Notes: a model not told the origin generated them from the letters alone. Shown: positions 27,025 through 35,338, counted from the stretch's first letter. The stretch: 64,000 bases of DNA from an uncultured archaeon (GCA_902386135.1 CABMIB010000101.1:1-64000), one strand, 5' to 3'. Program-made: numbers and translations.

Positions 27025-27776
27025 AAACCAGAAGTAAATACATGAGGCATCTTCCTTCTATATATCAGGAGGGAGGAAAGGACGATGAAGCACCTTTTAT
27101 AGAGAGCTACCTGAGTATATTCGAAACAATGCTGACCGGGGTTGAGAACAGCGAATTAAAGGGGGAAAAAAGTCTCGGTGAGGTACTTGATATCATCAGC
27201 GATATTTTTTATCCCAGGTTTTCATTCCTGCAAACCGGGGAAGATACCGACTTCCTGCCGCGTATAACCGATGAAAAAAGAGAGGTTTTCAACAGCTATT
27301 TCAGTGTTGATATGGATGAGTTCCTTACCTGGATGGCGGGCTGGATGTCGCTGGTCCTAAAAGAAGACTGGAACCTTGAGAAAAAGAGGGAAGTTATAGC
27401 GAGGATAATCCCTATTTACAAAATACGTGGAACAAAAGAAGGGCTGGAGAGGTACCTCCAGATATATGCGGGCAAGGATACCTCTGTTTATGAGTTCTTG
27501 GAACCGTTCCAGGTCGGGGTTACTTCGACTGTTGGTGAGGATTCCATAGTCGGAGAGGGACGCCCGTATTACTTCCAGGTCAATATGACCCTGCCCATAC
27601 CTGACCCAGATATACTGGAGAAGGAGGAGCAGGCTATCCGCGATGTTATAGAAATGGAAAAACCTGCACATACTGATTATGACCTTATAATTCAGGTTCC
27701 TACCCTGGAGATAGGAACCCACTCAACCGTGGGTGTTGATACCCTGCTGGGCGGACTGATTACGAGGCAAAAATAA
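27021..27776 (+). CDS. Phage tail protein I-like baseplate protein
   Basis: A 251-aa protein starting at TTG 27021, which overlaps the preceding TGA. YMRHLPSIYQEGGKDDEAPF at the N-terminus and FLPRITDEKREVFNSYFSVD are followed by WMAGWMSLVLKEDWNLEKKR. The family signature IIPIYKIRGTKEGLERYLQI lies at about residues 130-149. These are characteristic of P2 gpI-like proteins in eCIS. It connects the baseplate periphery with the fibre encoded next. The C-terminal VGVDTLLGG repeats an earlier VGEDSIVGE motif. Confidence 0.88.
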   Translation: MKTRSKYMRHLPSIYQEGGKDDEAPFIESYLSIFETMLTGVENSELKGEKSLGEVLDIISDIFYPRFSFLQTGEDTDFLPRITDEKREVFNSYFSVDMDEFLTWMAGWMSLVLKEDWNLEKKREVIARIIPIYKIRGTKEGLERYLQIYAGKDTSVYEFLEPFQVGVTSTVGEDSIVGEGRPYYFQVNMTLPIPDPDILEKEEQAIRDVIEMEKPAHTDYDLIIQVPTLEIGTHSTVGVDTLLGGLITRQK

Positions 27777-27791
27777 GATAGGAGGATAAAA

Positions 27792-30293
27792 ATGGGAAAA
27801 GAAGTCAGAAGTATACGCTATTTTGATGGTCTCTTCATGAAGGCTGAAGAGTTCATCCAGGAACAGAATTACCATACCCGGATGCGCCGTCTTCATAACC
27901 GGTATCTCCACAGCTCGGGCATTGTCTGGGGTCTGGAAATCCAGAAATCCAAAAAACCCGGCGCCAATCCGGCGGATGTTACTGTTACACAGGGGATGGC
28001 GCTCAATAAAATAGAGGAGGACGGGGAAGAGGTAAGTAAGGAGATCATTCTCACAGACGATACCGATGTAAGCCTCTTAAGCTATGGCGCAGGTAAGACC
28101 GTATATATCTATATTTCCTACTCAAGAGAAGCTGCTCCCAAGGATTCTGAGGATTCTAAGAACATACACTGGCTTGAGGAGGGAAAGCCGGTGTCGGGGA
28201 CGGATAGAAGCCAGATAAATGAAGATGAGAAAGTTCTTCTTGGAAAGGTATCCCTGATAAATGCGAATGGAACAGTAACTGTGGATAAGATAGACTATGA
28301 GGATAGCAGCGGGTCTCTTCGTAAGTATGCAGGATTTTCGGGTAAGTCACTGCAGGCTGAGAAGATCATCCTGGCTATAAATGGAGTTACTTCCGGCTTT
28401 GCCTCCATCGAGGGGAAGCAGACAGGTACAAATAACGGGATCCAGGTCAATTCACCGATAACAAGTTTTGCAGGAGCGCTAAGCATAGGGGATAAGCTGG
28501 GTGTGGGCGGTAACGTCCAGTTGCCAGATAATAAGAGCCTTGTTCTCGGGAACACGAACCCGGTAAGCCTGCATAATAACAGCGCAGCACCCGAGTTATG
28601 GCTTGAGGCAACAGGACAGGCATCTTCAGCGCTTGTTATAGGTACTGCCTTTGATGCTGATAAACAGGTGAAAATCAAATATGCCCCCGGCGCTGTAGGG
28701 GCTGCAGCAGGCGAACTGCGCATCGGGCAGGATGTAAAGATAGCTGGCGCCTTTACCCACGGCATCACGACGCTTTATACGAACGGCGCAGAACGCCTGC
28801 GCATCGATGCGACAGGTAATGTCATAATCGGCACGGGGAATCTTAAAATACCCGGTCTTGATACTTTCTTGGATTTTGGTGCGGACACGCGGCAGATGAT
28901 TAATCTCTGGGGCAACGGACCAAATGCGGCATATGGCATAGGAGTACAGGGGTGGACGCAGTATTACCGTTCTTCAGGTAATTTTGCCTGGTATATTGGC
29001 GGGACGCACAGCGATGCTGAGTTAGATCCAGGATCTGGCGGTTCTGCGGCTATGATTATAAAACGCGGCAGCGGCAATGTCGGTATCGGGACGGCGAACC
29101 CGCCTCAAAAACTTTCTATCAAGGGACTGGAGTCAAGCGCACATGGTATGGGCGCAGCAATTGGAATTTCAAATGCAGCCCCGGGGGGCGCGAACTGGTA
29201 TTTAAGAGCAGGCGCAACAGGCACATCCACTCCTGAAAGCGGCTTTAGCATAGCAGACGATATTGGTTACAGGCTTGTAATTGACAAATCCGGCAATGTC
29301 GGCATAGGAACAAATTCACCTGGCGACAAACTGGATGTTGAAGGAAGTATCAGGGTAAATGACAGTAACATCTGGCTGAGAGGGGGCGCGGACATCAATC
29401 ATGCGATCGGGTATTATGGTGGAACTAAACTTTTTGCAACTGCAAATATAGATGGTCCTGCAGTATATGGCTGGAGCGGCGGTGCGTTAGGAACGACCGC
29501 AGGTGGACAAAAAATAGCTCTCTACTGGAATTCTGCAGCCAACGTCGGCATCGGACAGACGTCCCCCCTGTATCGTCTCCACGTGACAAATTCCGGAGGT
29601 TTCGGAGGTGAGAACGCTGACGGTACCTCACAGGCAGGCAACGTCCCGCTCGTCTTACAGTCCGATTCCACAGTGTTCGGTATCTTGAACAGCAACTCTC
29701 GGCAGGCGTTCGCCCTTAATATCGAAGGGAACGGCGGCACGACTTCCGCCAGAGGGTATCCGGTCTTTTACGACAAGTATGATGGCAACTGGCGCTCATC
29801 GATATATTTGCGTAACGGCACTGTCGGTATCGGGACTTCGACACCGCAGGTAAAATTTCATGTTGTTGGCAACCGTATCCGTCTGCAGAAAGGAAATGGG
29901 CACAACCTTGATCTGAGGGCAGACGGGTCCGCTTTCGATATCGAGTCGCTGGATGAAGACCTGTATATAAATAACATTAGCAATACCGCCGTACGTATTA
30001 AGAATTTTGTGAATATCTCGTCGCGGGAAATGAAGGAGAACTTCTCCGAATTATCCGGTACAGAAGCATTTGAGACATTAGAGAATCTGAACCCTCTCAG
30101 ATTCCAGTATAAAGGAGATACACGCGGAGAATTACACCTCGGTTTTATTGCAGAGGATGTTTCAAGAAATGTGGCGACAGAGGATAGAAAAGGTATCAAT
30201 CCAATGGCCATCGTAGCTGTATTGACAAGGGTCGTGAAAGAGCAGCAGAAAATGATTTTAACATTACAAGAGTCAATAGGTTTTGCTAAATAA
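27792..30293 (+). CDS. Tail fibre with C-terminal S74 intramolecular chaperone
   Basis: An 833-aa putative receptor-binding fibre. Residues 5-50 (SIRYFDGLFMKAEEFIQEQN, YHTRMRRLHNRYLHSSGIVW) are the baseplate-attachment domain seen in eCIS fibres. From about 400 to 700 there are repeated beta-helical turns centred on NVGIGT (GNVGIGTANP, GNVGIGTNSPGDKL, NVGIGQTSPLYRL, GTVGIGTSTPQ). Residues ~745-833 are a peptidase S74 chaperone domain (SSREMKENFSELS, ENLNPLRFQYKG, LHLGFIAEDVSRN). There the conserved Ser and Lys support self-cleavage after trimer formation. TAGGAGGATAAAA precedes the ATG. The fibre should set target specificity. Confidence 0.88.
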   Translation: MGKEVRSIRYFDGLFMKAEEFIQEQNYHTRMRRLHNRYLHSSGIVWGLEIQKSKKPGANPADVTVTQGMALNKIEEDGEEVSKEIILTDDTDVSLLSYGAGKTVYIYISYSREAAPKDSEDSKNIHWLEEGKPVSGTDRSQINEDEKVLLGKVSLINANGTVTVDKIDYEDSSGSLRKYAGFSGKSLQAEKIILAINGVTSGFASIEGKQTGTNNGIQVNSPITSFAGALSIGDKLGVGGNVQLPDNKSLVLGNTNPVSLHNNSAAPELWLEATGQASSALVIGTAFDADKQVKIKYAPGAVGAAAGELRIGQDVKIAGAFTHGITTLYTNGAERLRIDATGNVIIGTGNLKIPGLDTFLDFGADTRQMINLWGNGPNAAYGIGVQGWTQYYRSSGNFAWYIGGTHSDAELDPGSGGSAAMIIKRGSGNVGIGTANPPQKLSIKGLESSAHGMGAAIGISNAAPGGANWYLRAGATGTSTPESGFSIADDIGYRLVIDKSGNVGIGTNSPGDKLDVEGSIRVNDSNIWLRGGADINHAIGYYGGTKLFATANIDGPAVYGWSGGALGTTAGGQKIALYWNSAANVGIGQTSPLYRLHVTNSGGFGGENADGTSQAGNVPLVLQSDSTVFGILNSNSRQAFALNIEGNGGTTSARGYPVFYDKYDGNWRSSIYLRNGTVGIGTSTPQVKFHVVGNRIRLQKGNGHNLDLRADGSAFDIESLDEDLYINNISNTAVRIKNFVNISSREMKENFSELSGTEAFETLENLNPLRFQYKGDTRGELHLGFIAEDVSRNVATEDRKGINPMAIVAVLTRVVKEQQKMILTLQESIGFAK

Positions 30294-30310
30294 AAAAAGA
30301 AGGGATTTAT

Positions 30311-30541
30311 TTGAAAGAACAATTACAAAAAAGACTCCAGGAGCTCAGAGCCGAATTCGAATCCGGCCAGAAAGCGCTGGCCGACCTTGAGGTAAAACAG
30401 ATGAACCTGAGGAATACCCTGCTGCGTATCAGCGGGGCAATACAGGTTCTGGAAGAGGAACTGGCAAAAGAGAACCATTCCGTACAGGATGGTATCGGAC
30501 GGCTCGAAGAGAGCCCTAAATCAGAGCCAATAACAGAATGA
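30311..30541 (+). CDS. Small coiled-coil protein of the eCIS operon
   Basis: A 76-aa protein from TTG 30311, almost entirely a heptad-rich helix (LQKRLQELRAEFESGQKAL, LEVKQMNLRNTLLRISGAIQ) with an acidic tail. Such short coiled-coil proteins often follow the fibre gene in eCIS and phage loci and may act as fibre chaperones or adaptors. No family is named with confidence. Confidence 0.6.
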   Translation: MKEQLQKRLQELRAEFESGQKALADLEVKQMNLRNTLLRISGAIQVLEEELAKENHSVQDGIGRLEESPKSEPITE

Positions 30542-30571
30542 AGGTTCTGGGGTACCCACGAGTATAAAGAC

Positions 30572-30732
30572 GTGAAAAACCAGAATTGTATCCTGAATAT
30601 CCCGGAAGATGAGCACCGTGAAGTAGCCGAAGGTCTGCTCTATACGCATACCCGTATCAACGACAGCACCAAAAAAACCTGGAAGCGGCATCATTCCTGT
30701 ACGCCCTTATCGAACTGCTTAACGAAAAAGGA
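30572..30732 (+). pseudogene. Out-of-frame 5' part of the Cys-cluster gene
   Basis: From GTG 30572 a protein-like frame reads VKNQNCILNIPEDEHREVAE and on to about 30677. After the A7 run at 30671-30677 the protein-like frame moves by -1 (NLEAASFLYALIELLNEKG), continuing without interruption into the CDS at 30733. One additional A, or a -1 slip on the A run, would give a single gene of about 212 codons. It may be a sequencing homopolymer error, a true frameshift or recoding. Confidence 0.6.
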
Positions 30733-31209
30733 TTGGTCTCGATAGAGGAACTGGATGAACGAAAAAAGCAGGTATCTGAGAGGCTTGTAAAGAAGTTCGT
30801 AGAAAGCGGCATCGGGCTGCTGTATCAGGATTCAGAAGAGGATAAATACACATTTCAGCACGAGGCCTGCGTAGATTGCCGGGACAGGCTCACCATTTGC
30901 AGAGCAATATGCTGCAAATTTCCTTTCGCGCTGTCCAGGCAGGATGTAGAGGAGGGGATCATCCGCTGGGAATTCGGCAGGCCATATTTGATCGCCCATA
31001 ATGCGGATGGTTACTGTGTGCATCTTGACAGGAAAACGCACAGTTGCACGGTATATGAGAACCGTCCTCTGCCATGCCGGGGATTTAATTGTAGGGATAA
31101 TGAAAAATGGAAGGTATGGCTTGATTACGGGAGAAAGACCATCAACAATGAATTGATGGAACAAACAGATCAGAGCAATGGCAGGATTTATAGCTGTCCA
31201 GGATTATAA
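30733..31209 (+). CDS. YkgJ-like Cys-cluster protein (likely N-terminally truncated by frameshift)
   Basis: A 158-aa frame starting at TTG, although the true protein probably starts near 30572 with a frame change at 30671-30677. The Cys-rich core has EACVDCRDRLTICRAICCKF (about 38-57) and then HSCTVYENRPLPCRGFNC (about 98-115), similar to YkgJ-type zinc/iron-chelating proteins that use C-x2-C and CC pairs. It lies between the fibre accessory gene and the cargo genes, so an eCIS accessory role is likely. What it binds or modifies is unknown. Confidence 0.68.
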   Translation: MVSIEELDERKKQVSERLVKKFVESGIGLLYQDSEEDKYTFQHEACVDCRDRLTICRAICCKFPFALSRQDVEEGIIRWEFGRPYLIAHNADGYCVHLDRKTHSCTVYENRPLPCRGFNCRDNEKWKVWLDYGRKTINNELMEQTDQSNGRIYSCPGL

Positions 31210-31258
31210 TAAAAGCACGGGTCGAATGGTGAAATAGAAAATAAAGAGGCGATAAAAT

Positions 31259-32053
31259 TTGTGTGAAGCTTCCAGACTTTATTTAAAAATACAGGAGGAA
31301 GAGAATAAAAAATCCATCTCCGGCAAACATAGGGGCAATACTTCACGACACATAAATTCCCCGGCCGAGCACTTCCTCTCCCTTCAAAGAACCATAGGCA
31401 ACCGGGCTGTGCAAAGACTGATCGATTCAGGGGCCATGCATGCCAATCTTATGGTCAGCGGGACTAAGGATATACATGGGCAAAAGGCTGCCGGGGTGCG
31501 GCATGCACTGGAACAGCAGATGGATAAGTCTGAGGATGGAATGACCCCATCTCCTCCCTGCGAGTGCGCATGTAGGAGGAACATGGATGATGAACGTATG
31601 CCGCCTCACGAAACAGGGAATAAAGCGCGAAAGGAGGGGGTTGCCGTCCCCGAGCGTCCGGCAGAGGCTGGTTGGTGGAGCGGGAACTGGTATACTACGG
31701 ATAACACTATCATTTGCGATGGCAGCGGCAGTCTCAAGATACATGAGGCCACGAGCTATGGACACGGCGTCCAGGAATGTACGCGTAAGCACGAGGGCCA
31801 GCATAGAACCGACTGGTATGCCCGCTACGGCGCCAATATTTGTAAAGGCAGAAAAGAAGGAGATCTTCCCCATTACGACCCGCCGGGAAAAGGGAAGTAC
31901 GAGGACTTCCTGAAGAAATCCGAATGTGCAGCATGGAAGGTCGGTGAAAAATGCCGCAAAGAGAAACTCAAATCCTGTGCTAATCAGGCATGCAAGAACT
32001 ACGTACAGCCGCACGTGACATTCGCAGAGCAGATGGTGAAGAAATATTGTTAG
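31259..32053 (+). CDS. Putative eCIS cargo: Cys-rich HExxH protein
   Basis: A 264-aa protein from TTG 31259 (GAGGCGAT about 8 bases upstream). Residues 34-66 contain LQRTIGNRAVQRLIDSG, a motif shared with the larger cargo at 32621. A Cys-containing linker (CECAC, 101-105) leads to a C-terminal domain with KHEGQHRTDW (177-186), an HExxH zinc-protease-type motif. A glutamate at SECAAW (221-226) is a plausible third ligand. Eight or more further cysteines (Cys153, 174, 195, 232, 240, 245, 264 and others) suggest disulfides and an extracellular or target-cell fate. The toxin role is inferred from context and architecture. Confidence 0.65.
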   Translation: MCEASRLYLKIQEEENKKSISGKHRGNTSRHINSPAEHFLSLQRTIGNRAVQRLIDSGAMHANLMVSGTKDIHGQKAAGVRHALEQQMDKSEDGMTPSPPCECACRRNMDDERMPPHETGNKARKEGVAVPERPAEAGWWSGNWYTTDNTIICDGSGSLKIHEATSYGHGVQECTRKHEGQHRTDWYARYGANICKGRKEGDLPHYDPPGKGKYEDFLKKSECAAWKVGEKCRKEKLKSCANQACKNYVQPHVTFAEQMVKKYC

Positions 32054-32082
32054 TCCGGTAAGTTATTTACAACATAATAGAT

Positions 32083-32307
32083 ATGCGACAAAGGACTCCT
32101 ATCGGAAAACAGCAGGCTATCAAGCTTGCAGTGGAAGCAGTAAGGGATAGCGGCAGGGATCCTTCGCATTACAACATAACGGCTGAAGATGCGGGGACAG
32201 AATGGTCCATCTCCTTTGAGGGTAAGCCACCACGGCCACCTGGTGATGAACTGTTCGTTTACGTGTCAAAAGAAAGTGGTAAAACCCGCCTTATGCTCGG
32301 GGAATAG
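32083..32307 (+). CDS. Small protein between cargo genes, possible immunity protein
   Basis: A 74-aa soluble protein (IGKQQAIKLAVEAVRDSGRD, EWSISFEGKP, ELFVYVSKESGKTRLMLGE). The helix followed by strands and a final 'vDk.tGk.r...g' turn resembles PepSY-like or NTF2-fold immunity-like small proteins. It lies 29 bases after the HExxH cargo and about 310 bases before the nuclease cargo, the usual place for an immunity gene. No ribosome site is obvious beyond a weak ATA-rich leader. Function is unproven. Confidence 0.5.
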   Translation: MRQRTPIGKQQAIKLAVEAVRDSGRDPSHYNITAEDAGTEWSISFEGKPPRPPGDELFVYVSKESGKTRLMLGE

Positions 32308-32411
32308 TCTCTGTGGGTACGATGCTGATCTATAGTAATTATGAGTAATTAACCCCAAAGTTTAGCTTGAGTACGCATTATTTGTAGCAGCAGATATTGT
32401 GAGATATAGTG

Positions 32412-32492
32412 AACTCACCACAAAGAACGCAAAGGGCGCAAAGATTTTGCTGCCAGGCTTTGCGTTCTTTGCGCCCTTTGCGGTGTTTAGTT
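32412..32492. repeat. Dispersed CACCACAAAG/GCAAAG inverted repeat
   Basis: The 313-base gap between the small gene and the large cargo holds two facing arms built from CACCACAAAG, AACGCAAAG and GGCGCAAAG units, separated by about 20 bases. A diverged copy of the same element is at 52012-52087. This GCAAAG-type repeat is common in many prokaryotic genomes. It shows no gene of its own, but could fold into a long hairpin in the mRNA. The rest of the gap shows nothing else I can identify. Confidence 0.65.
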
Positions 32493-32620
32493 CCATCAAT
32501 CCGTGAAATATTTGGGGAATTTATACTTTTTCCGCTTGACAAGATCAAAGATCGGATCATTTACATATGCCTACCAAATTTTGAGATTGATATGAAATTA
32601 TTATTATACGGAGATCACAG

Positions 32621-35296
32621 ATGGCTGATAGAGCGTTAGCTGCAAAAAAACCTGAAACAAAAAAAGAAAGTCCGCCTCAAGTACGTAAGGTGGAGCACTT
32701 TCAATCTGTAAGTTCTCCGGTTGACCGTATCCTGTACCTCCAGAGAACGGCTGGCAACCAGGCTGTACAGGGGCTCATCAGGTCAGGTGCCCTGCAGGCA
32801 AAGCTCAGGGTCGGACCGCCGGGGGATAAATATGAAGAAGAGGCGGACAGGATAGCGCAGCAGGTGGTTGCATTCAAAAGAGCTCCTTCGCCCGGATCCA
32901 TAGCCAGGACAACAGGTACACAGTCCTTACTGGATGAGGGGAAGAGAGAGGTCCGGCGTAAAACCGAACCGGCTTCCGGAACTTCAATTATACCGGTCAA
33001 TGACAGCTATATTCTGAACCCTGGCTCAGGTGAGCCGCTGAACACATCGACGCGCGGTTCCATTGAATCCTACACTGGTGCTGACCTGGGCAATGTGAGA
33101 GTACATGACGACAGCGCGTCCCATGCGGCTGCAGGTGCGCTCAATGCCCGCGCGTTCACGTACCGGGAGCACATCTGGCTTGGAAGAGGCGAATCAAAGA
33201 CCGACCTGCGCCTGATGGCCCATGAGACAACACACGTGCTGCAGCAGGGCGCTTCTGTCCAGCGGCTGCCTGTAGCAGTGACCCCGGCACCCCGGGTCAT
33301 CCAGCGCGGCCTGCTCGATTATTTAGGGGACCCAAAAGAGAAGCTGCTTGAAAAGGCTGCGCAGTGGGTTGATAATATCCCCGGGTTCTACCTGCTCACC
33401 GTCATCCTGGGAAAGAACCCTGTCACAGATAAGCCTGTGGAACGCAATGCGATTAACCTGATACGAGGTTTCCTGGGCCTGGTACCGGGCGGTGAAGCGA
33501 TATTCCAGAACCTGCAAAAATCCGGGGCTATAGACCAGGCTTTTGCATGGTTAAATGACCAGATCGCAAAGCTCAATCTTACCTGGGATTATATCAAGTC
33601 ACTTTTCAGGCAGGCATGGGATGCGCTCTCTGCTACGGATATCTTTAGTCCCGGTAAGGCTATTGAGAAAATTAAAGCCGTTTTCGGCCCGCCTCTTGAA
33701 AGGATCAAGAATTTTGCCGTAGCCGTGGGAAAGAAGATTGCCGAGTTCATATTCGAAGGCGTTCTTAAGCTGGCAGGACCGTTAGGGACCAGGGTTCTTG
33801 AGATAGTGAAAAAAGCAGGAGATGTTCTTTCGACTATTATCCACGATCCGATTGGTTTCGTAGGCAATCTTATCCAAGCTGTTAGAAAAGGGTTTGACCA
33901 GTTCTCCACGAATATCCTGGTCCATCTTAAGGAAGGTTTAATGAAATGGCTATTCGGAGCCCTCGCCAGAGCGGGTTTGAGATTGCCTGAGAAATTCGAC
34001 CTCATGGGTATTCTCTCTCTTGTCCTGCAGATATTAGCCCTGACCTATGACAGGCTGCGCGGGCTGCTTGTCAAGGCCATCGGTGAAAAACCTGTAGCGT
34101 ATCTTGAGAAAACGTTTGAGTTCCTCACGACGCTTGTCACAAAAGGGCTTGGTGCTGCATGGGAAAAGCTCGTGGAATTCCTGGGTGACCTGAAGGAGAT
34201 GGTGCTGGGGGGTATCCGCGACTGGGTGGTGACAACTATCGTCAAGAAGGCGATCGCCAAGGTTGCATCGATGTTCAACCCGGTCGGCGCAGTCATCCAG
34301 GCTATCATAATGGTCTATGACACTATCAAGTTCTTCATCGAACGCTTCCAGCAGATAGCCGAACTGGCTAATGCCGTGTTCGAATCGGTCGCCAATATAG
34401 CCGCAGGCAAGATAGAAGCTGCAGCCGGTTATGTCGAAAAGACCATGGCGCGCACGATCCCGGTGATCATTGGCTTTCTGGCGAGCCTGATCGGTCTGGG
34501 CGGAATAAGCCAGAAGATAAAGGACATCATCAAGAGTATCCAGGAGAAGGTCGAGTCGGCGCTCAGCAAGCTTGTGAATTTCATTGTGGGCAAGGTAAAG
34601 GGGCTGCTGGGGAAGGATAAGGAAGGAAAGCCGGAGAAGGCGGAAGCGCCTGATGAGCGGTGGGATAACGGTGTCAAGGGTGTTAAGGCGGCTCTTGCTC
34701 AACTTGAGAAAGAAGGAATATCGGAAGAAAAAGTTAAGGCGCAGTTGCCTAAGTGGAAGACTGATTTCGGGTTCAAAGAGTTGTCAATCGATACAAAACA
34801 GAAACCATGGGTTATTGTGGGTGAGATGAGTCCGGCAAAGACCGTCTCAACAGTTGAAATAAAACCAATCAAGCCATTGCTTGACGGTAAAGATTATGAA
34901 AGAATCCGCCAGGGACAGTTGATTGACCTCGATGATTATATTAATCCCAGTGGGCAGCAATTTCCATCGAGATCGCTTAGCCCGGATTACAAATCACCTA
35001 AGGATACGAAAAATCGGACAAATGCCGAACGTGCGAAAGCAGGTCGTACTCCATTCCTGTACAATAATGATTTTGTAGAGCTTCATCACACCAATCAGGA
35101 TTTCTTTAGTGAATTAGATGAACACAGTCATGTATTCCATCAGAGTGTTGTTGATGACCCTGATTATCATCCATTTGCTGGCGACTCCGGATATATGACC
35201 TGGCGGGAATGGTTTGGATTTTATAACGGGCAGATCAGATATCTGGGTTATATTTATAACAGAATAAGAGAAAAATACTGGAGAAGAAGGTTTTAA
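32621..35296 (+). CDS. DUF4157 polymorphic-toxin-like eCIS cargo with C-terminal LHH nuclease
   Basis: An 891-aa protein. Residues 32-64 hold LQRTAGNQAVQGLIRSGAL, the cargo motif shared with the gene at 31259. Residues ~137-210 are a DUF4157 domain with the metalloprotease-like MAHETTHVLQQ (His201, Glu202, His205). Residues ~230-680 are a long run of amphipathic and hydrophobic helices, possibly a membrane-translocation or packing region. The C-terminal ~70 residues carry VELHHTNQ (about 819-826) with further His residues, as in the LHH group of HNH/ENDO VII nuclease toxins. DUF4157 proteins are frequent eCIS effectors. It is the last gene of the locus. Confidence 0.8.
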   Translation: MADRALAAKKPETKKESPPQVRKVEHFQSVSSPVDRILYLQRTAGNQAVQGLIRSGALQAKLRVGPPGDKYEEEADRIAQQVVAFKRAPSPGSIARTTGTQSLLDEGKREVRRKTEPASGTSIIPVNDSYILNPGSGEPLNTSTRGSIESYTGADLGNVRVHDDSASHAAAGALNARAFTYREHIWLGRGESKTDLRLMAHETTHVLQQGASVQRLPVAVTPAPRVIQRGLLDYLGDPKEKLLEKAAQWVDNIPGFYLLTVILGKNPVTDKPVERNAINLIRGFLGLVPGGEAIFQNLQKSGAIDQAFAWLNDQIAKLNLTWDYIKSLFRQAWDALSATDIFSPGKAIEKIKAVFGPPLERIKNFAVAVGKKIAEFIFEGVLKLAGPLGTRVLEIVKKAGDVLSTIIHDPIGFVGNLIQAVRKGFDQFSTNILVHLKEGLMKWLFGALARAGLRLPEKFDLMGILSLVLQILALTYDRLRGLLVKAIGEKPVAYLEKTFEFLTTLVTKGLGAAWEKLVEFLGDLKEMVLGGIRDWVVTTIVKKAIAKVASMFNPVGAVIQAIIMVYDTIKFFIERFQQIAELANAVFESVANIAAGKIEAAAGYVEKTMARTIPVIIGFLASLIGLGGISQKIKDIIKSIQEKVESALSKLVNFIVGKVKGLLGKDKEGKPEKAEAPDERWDNGVKGVKAALAQLEKEGISEEKVKAQLPKWKTDFGFKELSIDTKQKPWVIVGEMSPAKTVSTVEIKPIKPLLDGKDYERIRQGQLIDLDDYINPSGQQFPSRSLSPDYKSPKDTKNRTNAERAKAGRTPFLYNNDFVELHHTNQDFFSELDEHSHVFHQSVVDDPDYHPFAGDSGYMTWREWFGFYNGQIRYLGYIYNRIREKYWRRRF

Positions 35297-35338
35297 TAGT
35301 CTTTAAACAAAAAAAATAAATTCCTACCCTCAGTAAAG

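Noticed and set aside
30542-30571. Stop-codon readthrough joining the coiled-coil gene to the Cys-cluster gene
   Set aside because: The frame is open across this gap after the TGA, but a plausible GTG start at 30572 exists and there is no recoding signal, so separate genes are simpler.
11912-35296. Prophage or type VI secretion interpretation of the tail-like genes
   Set aside because: No capsid, portal, terminase, integrase or lysis genes and no T6SS membrane-complex (TssJLM) or ClpV are present; the double AAA+ ATPase and DUF4255 are eCIS hallmarks.
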